From an uncultured Oscillospiraceae bacterium (GTDB lineage Bacteria > Bacillota > Clostridia > Oscillospirales > Ruminococcaceae), in NCBI GenBank assembly GCA_910589145.1, contig CAJUSD010000004.1, positions 111,490 through 175,489 of the forward strand: a DNA stretch of 64,000 bases, written 5' to 3'. The notes beneath the pieces were generated by a model. It saw only the letters and a program-made list of their open reading frames with translations. It had not been told where the DNA came from and searched no databases. A program made the translations under genes and the position numbers. Positions 52,347 to 61,506 of the stretch are shown piece by piece. The first letter of the stretch is position 1, and every line of letters starts with the position of its first letter.

Positions 52347-54866
52347 CTATACTCCAGCAATATTTTCACAGACTTCCCGATACATACGCAGTAATTCGGG
52401 ATGGTGAGTATGTATATATTCCATATCCCCACTTTTTCCGGCCTGCTCCAGCGTTTTTGCATAATTTGACAATTTCTCCGCACCAATGGTCAACGAAGTG
52501 CTTTTTAACGCATGAGCTTTGGTCGCATAATCTTTCCAGTTAGCGGCTTCATATAGAGAAACAAGTTCATCCATCTTTTCACCGCTTTGTGAGTAAAATA
52601 TCCGCAGCATTTCCAGATAAAATTCTTCATCTCCACAGCAGTAATCCAAGCCCTTTTCCACATGGATGCCAGCCTGCACCAACTGGGCATAAGGCAGGGA
52701 AGTTGTATTTTCTTCTGCCACATCTGGAGACGGAATATCATTCAGACTTTTATTTTCATCGGCGGATATCTCAGAGAAAATAAGGCTATTATACTCTAGA
52801 TTGTCTTTGTTGTACTCTATACAGCGCGCTGGCAATATCCTGCGCAGCACCCTTTCCAGAACTGCACGTTCTATGGGTTTGGGTACAAATTCCGTAAATC
52901 CTTCATTACGGAACATTTCCCTAGCACCACTAATAGTATTTGCAGTTAAAGCAACTACTGGCAGCTCTTGATAAAGGCCATTACGCATCTCCCGAATACG
53001 TCTTAAAGTCTCAACACCATCAAAACCAGGCATCATGTGATCCAGGAAAATGATATCATAGGATGTGCTGCCGCATCGTTCTATTGCTTCCTTACCGCTG
53101 AGGCAGGTTTCCACCTGTATCCCATAACTGCCCAATACTCCTTTTGCCACAACAAGGTTCATTTCCTCATCATCGACAACCAATACCCGAACCCCTACAC
53201 AGGAAAATGGTTTATCCCCTACAGCTTGTGCTTCTTTAAATCCGTTTTCCCTCATTTCGCCATTCAACAGATTCACAACAGAAAAAGCAGAAAATGGTTT
53301 TCGAATTACAAGCAGCTGGCTTTCCCGGCTCAGCATAAAATCTTTTTCTGCAATTACGACCACCTGGAGCCTGTTTGTCAGCTCTTCGTAATAAGAACTA
53401 TTTTCCTGATATTCAGCTTGTGCAATAAAAACATGGGTCAGGTCATGGCTGCGTTGTAATTTGAGCAGTCCTTCAAAGTTATGGGCTTGGTATCCTTCAA
53501 TATTCAGCCCCTCTACCAGATGAAGTATTAGTTTGTCATAATAGCTTCTGACTTCGTCACAGCTATATTTTTCCGGCCTGAAATAGCAAGCGATACAAAG
53601 TTCTTCTGCATGGGGAATTACTAGAACCGGCATATTGTTTGCCACCCCTTGGGGAACAACCATATGTGCATGAAGGCCCTGCTGCCCGTTGCTTTCAAAA
53701 TGGATAAAACCACCCATAGCATGGAGAATTCCCTGCACAATGGGTATTCCAAGCCCAATCCCACCCGAAAAACGGCTGCTTCCTGAGTCTGCCTGATAAA
53801 AATCATTATATATTTGTGAAATCTGGAAATCGGTCATTCCAATACCAGTATCGTAAATATCAATAATAAGATTGGCGCCATAGCTTTCCCTGCGAAATCC
53901 TATGCAGACGTTGACGCCGCCTTCTTCTGTAAATTTGATTGAGTTTTCCAGAACTGTTTTTAGTATATGAGAAATCTTTTCTGGATCTCCAATCAGTACA
54001 GAAGGTATTTTAGGATCAACATCAAACACAAATTCCAGGTGGTTCTTTCCGCCCCGTATTGCTGTTGTTGTTATTACATCATTGGTTATGGAAGTAATCG
54101 TATATTCTTCCTTTGCCGGGATCAGAGACCCCTCTACAATTTCTGTATAATCGAGAATATTACTAATCTGGCTGGACAGACGTTTACCTGCTAACTGTAT
54201 AGATTGTATATCTTCCCGTATTTCAGAAGAAATATCTTTTTCCAACATAATTTCACTGATTCCAAGCACCATGTTGATGGGGGTCCGAAATTCATGGGAT
54301 ACATTGGATAAAAAAACGACGTTCTGCCGTCCCGCTGTCTCTAGCTGTGCCAAAGTTCTGCTGTGTCTCTGCCTCTCGACCAATCTTCTGTTAATCCGGT
54401 ATCTTGCGATCTCCACTGCGCCTATTACCACTAATGCACCAACTCCCAGGCGCATCACGTCATGAATACTCATACGATATGTTATCGTGTGCAGGAACAA
54501 GATGTGATATAAAATTTCCAATACATAGAAAGCGGCCGTCATATATAACAGCCGCTTTCTATCCAACATGGAAAAAATGAAAATCACAATACAAGCTACA
54601 GCTGGAATATCAAAAAGGCTGGCGTTATGTACTCCAAAAAAAAGAAATTCAACCAGGATCAGTCCAGAACACAAATTTTCATAAATTTTCTTTGAACCTG
54701 TTCTTCCTATATAAAGAAACCATACGCCAAATGCGCCTGCTATAATCAGCGGAATCATCCACAGTTCCCATAACATAACAATTATAATTAAAATCAGTGC
54801 TAAACTAAATACTGTGACCACACTGGCCAGAAGCAGATGCTCGCTCGTCTGCTTTTCTGCCTTCAT
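52347..54866 (-). CDS. Hybrid sensor histidine kinase with receiver and HPt domains
   Basis: 839 aa. About six membrane segments (10-155), HisKA (H191 in LSNVSHEFRTPIN), HATPase (LENSIKFTEEGG, DTGIGM, GIGLGIPIVQGI), a degenerate receiver-like stretch (about 425-545, no phospho-Asp apparent), a true receiver (about 565-685, VVDDEE and IIFLDHMMPGFDG) and a C-terminal HPt domain (about 735-835; His in KAHALKSTSLTIGA). It overlaps the receiver gene upstream by four bases and is 36 bases before the DegV kinase, so all three proteins are made together and can form a multistep relay. Its signal is unknown. Confidence 0.92.
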   Translation of the reverse strand: MKAEKQTSEHLLLASVVTVFSLALILIIIVMLWELWMIPLIIAGAFGVWFLYIGRTGSKKIYENLCSGLILVEFLFFGVHNASLFDIPAVACIVIFIFSMLDRKRLLYMTAAFYVLEILYHILFLHTITYRMSIHDVMRLGVGALVVIGAVEIARYRINRRLVERQRHSRTLAQLETAGRQNVVFLSNVSHEFRTPINMVLGISEIMLEKDISSEIREDIQSIQLAGKRLSSQISNILDYTEIVEGSLIPAKEEYTITSITNDVITTTAIRGGKNHLEFVFDVDPKIPSVLIGDPEKISHILKTVLENSIKFTEEGGVNVCIGFRRESYGANLIIDIYDTGIGMTDFQISQIYNDFYQADSGSSRFSGGIGLGIPIVQGILHAMGGFIHFESNGQQGLHAHMVVPQGVANNMPVLVIPHAEELCIACYFRPEKYSCDEVRSYYDKLILHLVEGLNIEGYQAHNFEGLLKLQRSHDLTHVFIAQAEYQENSSYYEELTNRLQVVVIAEKDFMLSRESQLLVIRKPFSAFSVVNLLNGEMRENGFKEAQAVGDKPFSCVGVRVLVVDDEEMNLVVAKGVLGSYGIQVETCLSGKEAIERCGSTSYDIIFLDHMMPGFDGVETLRRIREMRNGLYQELPVVALTANTISGAREMFRNEGFTEFVPKPIERAVLERVLRRILPARCIEYNKDNLEYNSLIFSEISADENKSLNDIPSPDVAEENTTSLPYAQLVQAGIHVEKGLDYCCGDEEFYLEMLRIFYSQSGEKMDELVSLYEAANWKDYATKAHALKSTSLTIGAEKLSNYAKTLEQAGKSGDMEYIHTHHPELLRMYREVCENIAGV

Positions 54867-55240
54867 CTATCCTCAAGCTCCTTTGCAATCCGTTTTAGCA
54901 GTTCCTGTGGATAAAATGGTTTTTTCAAGTAATTTACTGCCCCCAGCTTGATAGCGCTCAATACATTGTCCTCATCACCGGATGCTGTCAAAAAAATGAC
55001 TGGGACATCAGCAGAATCATTTTTTATATGTTCAAATCTTATATGTTCAAAGGTTTCAATCCCGTTCATCCCGGGCATTTCAATATCTAAAAGAATCAAA
55101 TCTACTTTTTTCGTTTTAAGTAGATTAAGTGCATCACGTCCCGACTCCACCAGAGACACATCATAGGAATTTTCAAGGATTTTTTTAGTCCTAAGCAAAT
55201 TCATTCTATCGTCGTCTACTACCAAAATCCGCTGTCGCAT
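54863..55240 (-). CDS. Stand-alone CheY-like response regulator
   Basis: 125 aa, receiver domain only: acidic pocket VVDDD, phospho-Asp D52 in ILLDIEMPGMNG, T/S switch in FLTASG and Lys in YLKKPF. With no output domain it likely shuttles phosphate to or from the HPt of the next gene. AAGGAGG precedes ATG 55240. First gene of the relay unit; overlap ATGA with the next. Confidence 0.93.
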   Translation of the reverse strand: MRQRILVVDDDRMNLLRTKKILENSYDVSLVESGRDALNLLKTKKVDLILLDIEMPGMNGIETFEHIRFEHIKNDSADVPVIFLTASGDEDNVLSAIKLGAVNYLKKPFYPQELLKRIAKELEDR

Positions 55241-55475
55241 ATCGCTTCCTCCTTCATTTTAGAGATTCCACAAAACCTCTACAAAGTTATTCTACTATAA
55301 AGTCACGATAAAATCAAGCCTGCCTTTAACCCCTAAAACAGCATGTTTTCTTATAAAATCTCCTTTAAAATAAACGATGAAAAGGTAGACGCATCTAATA
55401 GATTATGCTATACTTATCTTAATATGATAAAGCCGCCTTTAAAAAATCCAGGGCGGATATGGAGGTTAAAAGAAG

Positions 55476-56552
55476 ATGAAAATGACATTTCGTTGGTACG
55501 GTTCCAACAGCGACAGCGTTTCCCTGAGCCAAATCAAGCAAATTCCCGGTATGAGCGGACTTATGGGGTTCCTGGACTACAAGGCCGCAGGTGAAGTTTG
55601 GACAGAAGAAGAAATTCGTTCTTATATTGACGAAGTTCATGCCGCCGGCTTAGAGTGCGAGGTAATTGAATCGGTCAATGTACACGAGGATATCAAAATG
55701 GGACTTCCCACGAGGGACAAGTATATTGAAAATTATTGTACTACGATCCGTAATCTTGCCAAATACGGTGTAAAAGTAATTGTCTATAACTTTATGCCTG
55801 TATTCGATTGGCTGAGGACTGATCTTGCCCGGCTTATTCCAGAAGATGGTTCCAACAGCCTATATTTTGACGAGGCGGAATTAGGGGATATGACCCCTCT
55901 GGATATTGTAAGGAATACCATTGAAAACTGCAATGGCTTTTCCCTCCCCGGCTGGGAACCAGAACGTTTAGCGGAACTCGAAACCACCTTGGAACGGTAT
56001 AAGTCTATTTCCCCGGATGATCTGCGCAAAAATTATAAATACTTCTTAGACGGCATTATACCCACCTGCGAAGAATGCGGCATTGTTATGGCGTGCCATC
56101 CTGATGATCCCGCTTGGCCTATCTTTAATCTGCCTCGCATTGCCCATTCACAGGAGGACTTTGATAAGATTGTCGCGCTTCATGACTCCCCCTGCAATAC
56201 CGTTTGCCTTTGCACTGGTTCTTTGGGATCAAATCCTGATAACAACATTCCTGAAATTATCCGTCATTTTGGCAAAATGAACCGGATCGGATGCCTCCAT
56301 GTACGGAATGTGAAATATTTAGGGTTCCATAAATTCAGAGAAGCTGCGCATTTATCTTCTACTGGGGATTTGGATTTGTTTGAAATTATGAAAGCTATTT
56401 ATGACACCTGCCCAGATACTTATATCCGTCCAGACCATGGCCGTATGATTTGGGGAGAGTCCGGCCGTCCCGGTTATGGATTATATGACAGGGCTTTGGG
56501 AGCCTGCTATTTAAATGGGTTATGGGAAGCGATTGGGAAAATGTCCAAATAA
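55476..56552 (+). CDS. uxuA: Mannonate dehydratase
   Basis: 358 aa, xylose-isomerase-like TIM barrel. MTFRWYGSNSDSVSLSQIKQIPG, CHPDDPAWPIFNLPRI, CLCTGSLGSNPDNNI, CLHVRNVKY and YIRPDHGRMIWGE carry the His/Cys/Asp metal ligands of UxuA. It dehydrates D-mannonate to 2-keto-3-deoxygluconate in glucuronate breakdown. GGAGGTT precedes ATG 55476. Other glucuronate genes (uxaC, uxuB, kdgK) are not adjacent. Confidence 0.95.
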   Translation: MKMTFRWYGSNSDSVSLSQIKQIPGMSGLMGFLDYKAAGEVWTEEEIRSYIDEVHAAGLECEVIESVNVHEDIKMGLPTRDKYIENYCTTIRNLAKYGVKVIVYNFMPVFDWLRTDLARLIPEDGSNSLYFDEAELGDMTPLDIVRNTIENCNGFSLPGWEPERLAELETTLERYKSISPDDLRKNYKYFLDGIIPTCEECGIVMACHPDDPAWPIFNLPRIAHSQEDFDKIVALHDSPCNTVCLCTGSLGSNPDNNIPEIIRHFGKMNRIGCLHVRNVKYLGFHKFREAAHLSSTGDLDLFEIMKAIYDTCPDTYIRPDHGRMIWGESGRPGYGLYDRALGACYLNGLWEAIGKMSK

Positions 56553-56605
56553 CTTTGCTGCCTGAACCGCAGGCTGCCCTCTAAACAATATCTCTCATTT
56601 TATTC

Positions 56606-56646
56606 AAAAAAGGCTGTTCACTTTAAAATTGGGCAGCCTTTTTCTT
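56606..56646 (+). terminator. Intrinsic terminator after uxuA
   Basis: AAAAAAGGCTG and CAGCCTTTTTC pair around a loop of about 17 bases, ending in TTTTTC. Confidence 0.75.
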
Positions 56647-56679
56647 GTTTGGGCAGATAAGTTCTAAAGATTTGGACTG

Positions 56680-56688
56680 TGTTATAAT
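56680..56688 (+). promoter_or_regulatory. Extended -10 promoter of the alpha/beta hydrolase gene
   Basis: TGT-TATAAT (56680-56688), an extended -10 (TGn). No good -35 is seen. Confidence 0.5.
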
Positions 56689-56728
56689 GCTCCCAGCGGC
56701 AAATTGGAGTTGAAAGCGGAGGGACAGG

Positions 56729-57346
56729 ATGAAAAAAATTTTAATTCATGGGTCTGGTCATAAAGCAGCAAGCTGGAATGAGACTATCTCATATATGGAA
56801 AACAAGGAAGATCTATTATGTCCTAACTTATTTTCCATCCTTAATAATAAAGAAGCAAACTATACGAATTTGTATTCCTCCTTTGCGGAATACTGCAATC
56901 AAGTGAATGGAATGCTTGACTTATGTGGTATTTCATTGGGAGGTATTTTAGCTTTGAACTATACATTAGATTTCCCGGACAAAATAAATTCATTGGTTTT
57001 AATTGGAACGCCACATAAAGTACCAAGGATCATGTTTAGTATTCAAAACATGATCTTTAGATTTTTGCCCAAGTCTTTTTTTGAGGGCATGGAGTTTAGC
57101 AAAAACGATATTTTTATTTTAGGGAACTCTATGAAAAGACTGAATTTCAGCGATAGAGTGCAAAATATAAGATGCCGAACCCTAATTATTTGCGGGGAAA
57201 AAGATCGTGTGAACCTGAAATCAGCATACTATTTCACTGAACATATCAAAAATGCAGAATTAAAATTGGTCGAAAATACAGGACATATTGTAAATGAAGA
57301 AAATCCAGAGGTGTTAGCCAGAATTTTAAATGAGTATTATACATAA
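56729..57346 (+). CDS. Alpha/beta hydrolase
   Basis: 205 aa. Oxyanion HG in LIHGSGHKAASWNE, nucleophile Ser in CGISLGGIL, Asp in CGEKDRVN and His in ENTGHIVNEE form the triad. The cap is short (about 115-150). Substrate unknown. The coding region is visibly richer in A/T than its neighbours (many AAA, ATA, TTA codons), so it may be a recent arrival. Not clearly in an operon. GGAGGGAC precedes ATG 56729. Confidence 0.85.
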   Translation: MKKILIHGSGHKAASWNETISYMENKEDLLCPNLFSILNNKEANYTNLYSSFAEYCNQVNGMLDLCGISLGGILALNYTLDFPDKINSLVLIGTPHKVPRIMFSIQNMIFRFLPKSFFEGMEFSKNDIFILGNSMKRLNFSDRVQNIRCRTLIICGEKDRVNLKSAYYFTEHIKNAELKLVENTGHIVNEENPEVLARILNEYYT

Positions 57347-57421
57347 ATGTATTGCTATGCACTTTTAGGCTGTACCCATCTGAAATGATTCCCATACCTT
57401 TATTACACTCATATGAAAGAA

Positions 57422-57462
57422 AATCCAAGGAATTTTAAAGATTCCTTGGATTTTCTATTTTT
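57422..57462 (+). terminator. Intrinsic terminator after the hydrolase gene
   Basis: AATCCAAGGAAT pairs perfectly with ATTCCTTGGATT, followed by TTCTATTTTT. Confidence 0.82.
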
Positions 57463-57546
57463 CTATGAAGGTTCACTGTACTTTTGCTTGACGAACATAA
57501 AACGAACACAAAGCTCCTGTAAGATATATTCCAAGGAGATGATTGT

Positions 57547-58359
57547 ATGGCGCAAAAGACATTTGAGAGGATTGAGAAAAAATTCCTGCTTTCTTCCAAA
57601 CAATATCAGCAAATTCAAGAGGCATTTGCCCCCTATTTTCATACAGGCCAGTATGGACAATATACCATTTGTAATGTGTATTTTGATACAGAAGATAACT
57701 GTCTTATCCGTCGCTCTTTAGAAAAACCCCCATATAAAGAAAAAATGCGTCTGCGCAGTTATGGAAAGGAAGTGAATCCAGATACTTTATTTTTTCTGGA
57801 AATTAAAAAGAAATATAAGGGAGTTGTCTATAAACGACGAATTACTTTGAATATAGAAGAAGCTGAAAACCTTTTAACCAAAGGAACCCTTCCAGAATGG
57901 CAGGACGATGCCTCACATCTATTTCAAGATCAGCAGATTTTACAGGAAATGCAGTATTTTTTAACTTTTTACCAGCCTAAACCCAAGTTATTTCTGGGAT
58001 ATGACCGGATTGCCCTGGCAGGGATAGAGGATCCTGAACTGCGTGTTACATTTGATACTGGCATCCGCTGCCGGGAACAGGATATCAGCCCCATTACAGG
58101 TGGTTCTAAAGGATATCGGATTCTTTCGGAAGATAATATCCTAATGGAAATCAAAGTTCCCGGCGCATATCCAATATGGATGGCCAAAGCGCTTAACCAC
58201 GCCAAAGCATACCCTGTCTCATTTTCAAAGTATGGATACTATTATGAAAATAAAGTCCGTCTGGAGCAGAGAGAATTGAGTCCAACCCTTGCTGCAGTTG
58301 GAAATATTCCATTTACCTGTCTGCAGGGAGTACAGATTCCTGTTTCGTCCCATGCCTAA
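57547..58359 (+). CDS. VTC-domain polyphosphate polymerase-like protein
   Basis: 270 aa, a tunnel-shaped VTC domain: RIEKKFLLSSKQY, ICNVYFDTEDNCLIRRSL, KEKMRLRSYGK, FLEIKKKYKGVVYKRRI and ILMEIKVPG give the run of basic residues and Glu ligands found in yeast Vtc4. Vtc4 makes polyphosphate from ATP; bacterial members beside DUF4956 are unproven. AAGGAGATG precedes ATG 57547. It leads a three-gene set with DUF4956 and a beta-solenoid lipoprotein. Confidence 0.9.
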   Translation: MAQKTFERIEKKFLLSSKQYQQIQEAFAPYFHTGQYGQYTICNVYFDTEDNCLIRRSLEKPPYKEKMRLRSYGKEVNPDTLFFLEIKKKYKGVVYKRRITLNIEEAENLLTKGTLPEWQDDASHLFQDQQILQEMQYFLTFYQPKPKLFLGYDRIALAGIEDPELRVTFDTGIRCREQDISPITGGSKGYRILSEDNILMEIKVPGAYPIWMAKALNHAKAYPVSFSKYGYYYENKVRLEQRELSPTLAAVGNIPFTCLQGVQIPVSSHA

Positions 58360-58400
58360 AGGATTTGAACCCATTTAACATAAAGGAGTGCTTTTATTTC

Positions 58401-59078
58401 ATGTTTACCAGTATTTTTAATTCTGCTTCCACGGCTGCACTTTCCATACAAGAGGGATTTCTTTGTTTAGGAGTATCTATTATTTTAGGTTTTTTGATTG
58501 CTCTGGTTTACTGCCTGTCGGGGCCTTCGTCAAAAAGTTTCGCCGTTACCTTGACGCTTCTCCCTGCTCTGGTTCAGATTGTCATTACAATGGTGAACGG
58601 GAATTTAGGGGCTGGTGTAGCTGTAATGGGGGCTTTCGGGCTGGTCCGGTTCCGTTCAGTACCTGGGAGCTCCAAGGAAATCTGTGTTGTATTTTTTGCC
58701 ATGGCAGTAGGGCTTGCTACTGGTATGGGCCATCTTGTTTTCGCGGCATTCTTTACTCTGGTTATCAGCGCGCTGATGTTTATCTTATGCCGTTCTTCCT
58801 TTGGGGAGCCTTCAGATAAGGAAAAACATCTTAAAATTACGATTCCAGAGGATTTGGACTATACAGGGGTTTTCGACGACCTGTTCTATAAATATACCTC
58901 TAAGGCAAAGCTGGACCGTGTCAAAACAACAAATATGGGCAGTATGTATGAACTGACCTACCAAATCCGTATAAAAGACATCAGACAGGAGAAAAAATTA
59001 ATTGATGAAATCCGCTGCCGCAATGGTAATTTAACTATCGTATGCGGAAAGGCCCAGGAGAACCGGGAAGAACTTTAG
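58401..59078 (+). CDS. DUF4956 membrane protein
   Basis: 225 aa. Three or four membrane segments in the first 120 residues (LGVSIILGFLIALVYCL, ITMVNGNLGAGVAVMGAFGLVRFRSVPGSSKEI, FFAMAVGLATGMGHLVFAAFF) and a cytoplasmic C-terminal domain (about 130-225). GAFGLVRFRS is the DUF4956 hallmark. Function unknown; it is regularly encoded beside VTC-domain proteins and may form the membrane channel or anchor for them. ATG 58401 is chosen because AAAGGAG lies 12 bases before; a TTG at 58365 in frame has no site. Confidence 0.88.
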   Translation: MFTSIFNSASTAALSIQEGFLCLGVSIILGFLIALVYCLSGPSSKSFAVTLTLLPALVQIVITMVNGNLGAGVAVMGAFGLVRFRSVPGSSKEICVVFFAMAVGLATGMGHLVFAAFFTLVISALMFILCRSSFGEPSDKEKHLKITIPEDLDYTGVFDDLFYKYTSKAKLDRVKTTNMGSMYELTYQIRIKDIRQEKKLIDEIRCRNGNLTIVCGKAQENREEL

Positions 59079-59112
59079 TGCCTATATTACTTGCTGAGAA
59101 ATGGAGATGCTT

Positions 59113-61134
59113 ATGAAGAAATACTCTTTTGCCAATTCTATTACTGTTTTCTGCCTTGCGGCTTTGCTGCTGGCGGGATGCTCCAGCCCTAACCCCAACG
59201 GCATATCTGCTGAAGGGGAGAGCATGAGTTCCGGCCCGGAGTCTGCCTCCGGCGCTTTAAAGGATATATCTGAAACGCAAACAGAGAATCTTACCCAATC
59301 GTCTGAGGGTTTGTTTTCCTCTAAGGACTTGGATACATCCTGGGATACTTCCGATTCGGTTTCCGTTGTTTTTTCCGATGGGGAGGCAAAGATTGCCGGG
59401 ACAAATGGAAGCGCAGCTTTTCGGGAGGGAACACTAACGATTTCCAAAGCTGGAACTTACATTTTGTCAGGCAGCCTGAAGGGTTCTGTCATTGTAGAAG
59501 CTTCTAAAAACGATTTCGTTCACCTTGTGCTGAACGGCATTGAAATTACCTGTGAAAACAGTGCGCCAATCAATATTCGGCAGGCAGACAAGGCTGTCAT
59601 TACACTTGCAGACAGCACAGAAAATAAATTAACCGACAGTACAGAATATCAATATGACGACCCTGATGCAGAGGAGCCGTCCGCAGCCCTCTTTTCCAAG
59701 GACGATCTTTCTTTAAACGGAAACGGTTCTCTTACAATACAGGCAAACCATAACAATGGGATCCAATCAAAAGACGATTTACGGATCAGCGGAGGCAGTT
59801 ACTTTATTACAGCTGCTAAAAACGGCATTGTAGGGAAAGACTCTTTGGTAATTTCCAACGGCTCCTTTACAATTTCCTCTGAAAACGATGCAATGAAATC
59901 AACAAACGATAAAGATGAGGGAAAAGGTTATTTAATAATTCAGGGTGGGGATTATCTCATTACAAGTGAAAGCGACGGGATTCAAGCGGAAACATCCCTT
60001 TCCATTACTGGAGGGAATTTTGAAATTACAACAGCTGGAGGAAGCGGAAATTCCAGCAGCAGCGGGAAAGGAATGTGGGGTTCAGCCGTTTCATCTGAAA
60101 ACGAGGTTAGTGCCAAGGGGATTAAGGCAGGACAATTAATACAGATTTCAGGCGGAGAGTATCTTTTAAATACTTCCGATGATTCTGTTCACTCCAACGG
60201 CTCTATTGAAATTACAGGAGGGGATTTCCAGATTTCTTCTGGTGATGACGGGGTTCATGCCGATGAACTTTTAACAATGAAAGATGGAAAAATGAATATT
60301 TCCCAATCCTATGAGGGGCTAGAGGCGCTTGATATTGATTTGGAAGGAGGAACTGTTTATATTTCAGCGTCTGACGACGGAATTAATGCAGCAGGAGGCA
60401 AGGACAATTCCTCTATGGGGGGACGGCCGGGTCAAAATAGCTTTAGCGGAAGTATGGGATCCCTTTCCATTTCAGGAGGCTATTATTTTGTAGATGCAAA
60501 CGGGGATGGTTTGGATGCTAACGGTACCATTGATATGAGCGGCGGAACTGTTCTTGTCAACGGGCCGGAAGATAACGGAAACGGCGTGCTGGATTATGAC
60601 AGTTCCTTCCATATTTCTGGAGGGGTGCTGATTGCTGCCGGAAGTTCTGGAATGGCTCAGGCTGCTTCTTCTGAATCTACACAGAATGCAGTGATGTATT
60701 TTCTTCCTTCTACTGAAAGCGGGACAGCCGTACGGCTGGAAAAGGCCGATGGTACTGAAATTTGTTCCTTTACCCCTTTTAAAAAGTTTAATTGTATTTT
60801 GATTAGTTCTCCTGAATTGGTTCAGGGGGATTATACAATCAAATCTGGCGGAAATATTGTTAATGCAGATTCTGTAAAAGACGGCCTAAGTATAGGCGGA
60901 AATTATGAAGCAGAAGCAACCAGTGTCAGCTTTTCCCTTGAAGACAGCGTTACCTATTTGGATTCCAATGGCGTTACACAGGCCAAAGGGTTTGGCGGAT
61001 TTGGCGGGGGACGGGGGCATGGCGGTATGGGTATGCCTCCTGATGGCAGTTTTGAAGGTAAACAGCGTAAAGACGGGATGCCCAGTGGAGAAATGCCAGC
61101 ACCGCCAACAGGAGAACAGCCGCCCCAGCCCTGA
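59113..61134 (+). CDS. Secreted beta-solenoid (Cthe_2159-type carbohydrate-binding) lipoprotein
   Basis: 673 aa. Signal peptide with lipobox LLAGC (Cys about residue 22), a Ser/Glu-rich spacer (to about 80), then right-handed beta-helix repeats with periodic (S)GG.(F/Y)xI(T/S) and ..D(D/G)GI.A elements (about 100-520; ISGGSYFITAAKNGI, ITGGDFQISSGDDGVHAD), and a Gly/Pro-rich tail from about 615 (FGGFGGGRGHGGMG). Cthe_2159 proteins bind acidic polysaccharide such as polygalacturonate with calcium. ATG 59113 fits GGAG at 59103; in-frame ATGs at 59101 and 59107 are alternatives. It ends the VTC-DUF4956 unit. Confidence 0.87.
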   Translation: MKKYSFANSITVFCLAALLLAGCSSPNPNGISAEGESMSSGPESASGALKDISETQTENLTQSSEGLFSSKDLDTSWDTSDSVSVVFSDGEAKIAGTNGSAAFREGTLTISKAGTYILSGSLKGSVIVEASKNDFVHLVLNGIEITCENSAPINIRQADKAVITLADSTENKLTDSTEYQYDDPDAEEPSAALFSKDDLSLNGNGSLTIQANHNNGIQSKDDLRISGGSYFITAAKNGIVGKDSLVISNGSFTISSENDAMKSTNDKDEGKGYLIIQGGDYLITSESDGIQAETSLSITGGNFEITTAGGSGNSSSSGKGMWGSAVSSENEVSAKGIKAGQLIQISGGEYLLNTSDDSVHSNGSIEITGGDFQISSGDDGVHADELLTMKDGKMNISQSYEGLEALDIDLEGGTVYISASDDGINAAGGKDNSSMGGRPGQNSFSGSMGSLSISGGYYFVDANGDGLDANGTIDMSGGTVLVNGPEDNGNGVLDYDSSFHISGGVLIAAGSSGMAQAASSESTQNAVMYFLPSTESGTAVRLEKADGTEICSFTPFKKFNCILISSPELVQGDYTIKSGGNIVNADSVKDGLSIGGNYEAEATSVSFSLEDSVTYLDSNGVTQAKGFGGFGGGRGHGGMGMPPDGSFEGKQRKDGMPSGEMPAPPTGEQPPQP

Positions 61135-61173
61135 TCTGATTCCGGTGGACTAAAAATTGCAGATATAAAAGTA

Positions 61174-61276
61174 ACCCTACAGGCACAAAGCAAAGATAAG
61201 TACTGCCTAAAACGGATTGGACCAGGGGATGCAGCTTTGCTGCATCCCCTGGTTGTATCTGAAGACGCAAAGATAC
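61174..61276 (+). repeat. Decayed dispersed element R2, copy 4
   Basis: GGCACAAAGCAA-GATAAGTAC matches the R2 segment after its left end; then a new hairpin I, ACCAGGGGATGCAGC/GCTGCATCCCCTGGT (61221-61253), and TATCTGAAGACGCA in place of hairpin II. Ends are lost. The hairpin probably terminates the lipoprotein transcript. Elsewhere in 61135-61506 I see only promoter-like sequence near 61373 (TATACT). Confidence 0.6.
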
Positions 61277-61506
61277 CTGTCCACTAAGCAGATTAGCTGA
61301 ACTGTAACCTGAAAATATGTAATCTTTCTGAAATATAACGTCAATTCCCCTTTTCATTTCCAGTCGAAATATGTTATACTGTTATAAACATGAGTTTGGC
61401 TTTAAAAGAAATTCCATTAGCTGTGCGGCTGGCAATGGTTGTGACAGTCGAGCTCAAAATGTATCTGACATGATACAAAATTTGTCAATGGAAAGGGACG
61501 TATAGA

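Noticed and set aside
58356..58370. tRNA T-loop-like sequence (complement of GGTTCAAATCC)
   Set aside because: No acceptor, D or anticodon arms around it; it lies at a gene end by chance.
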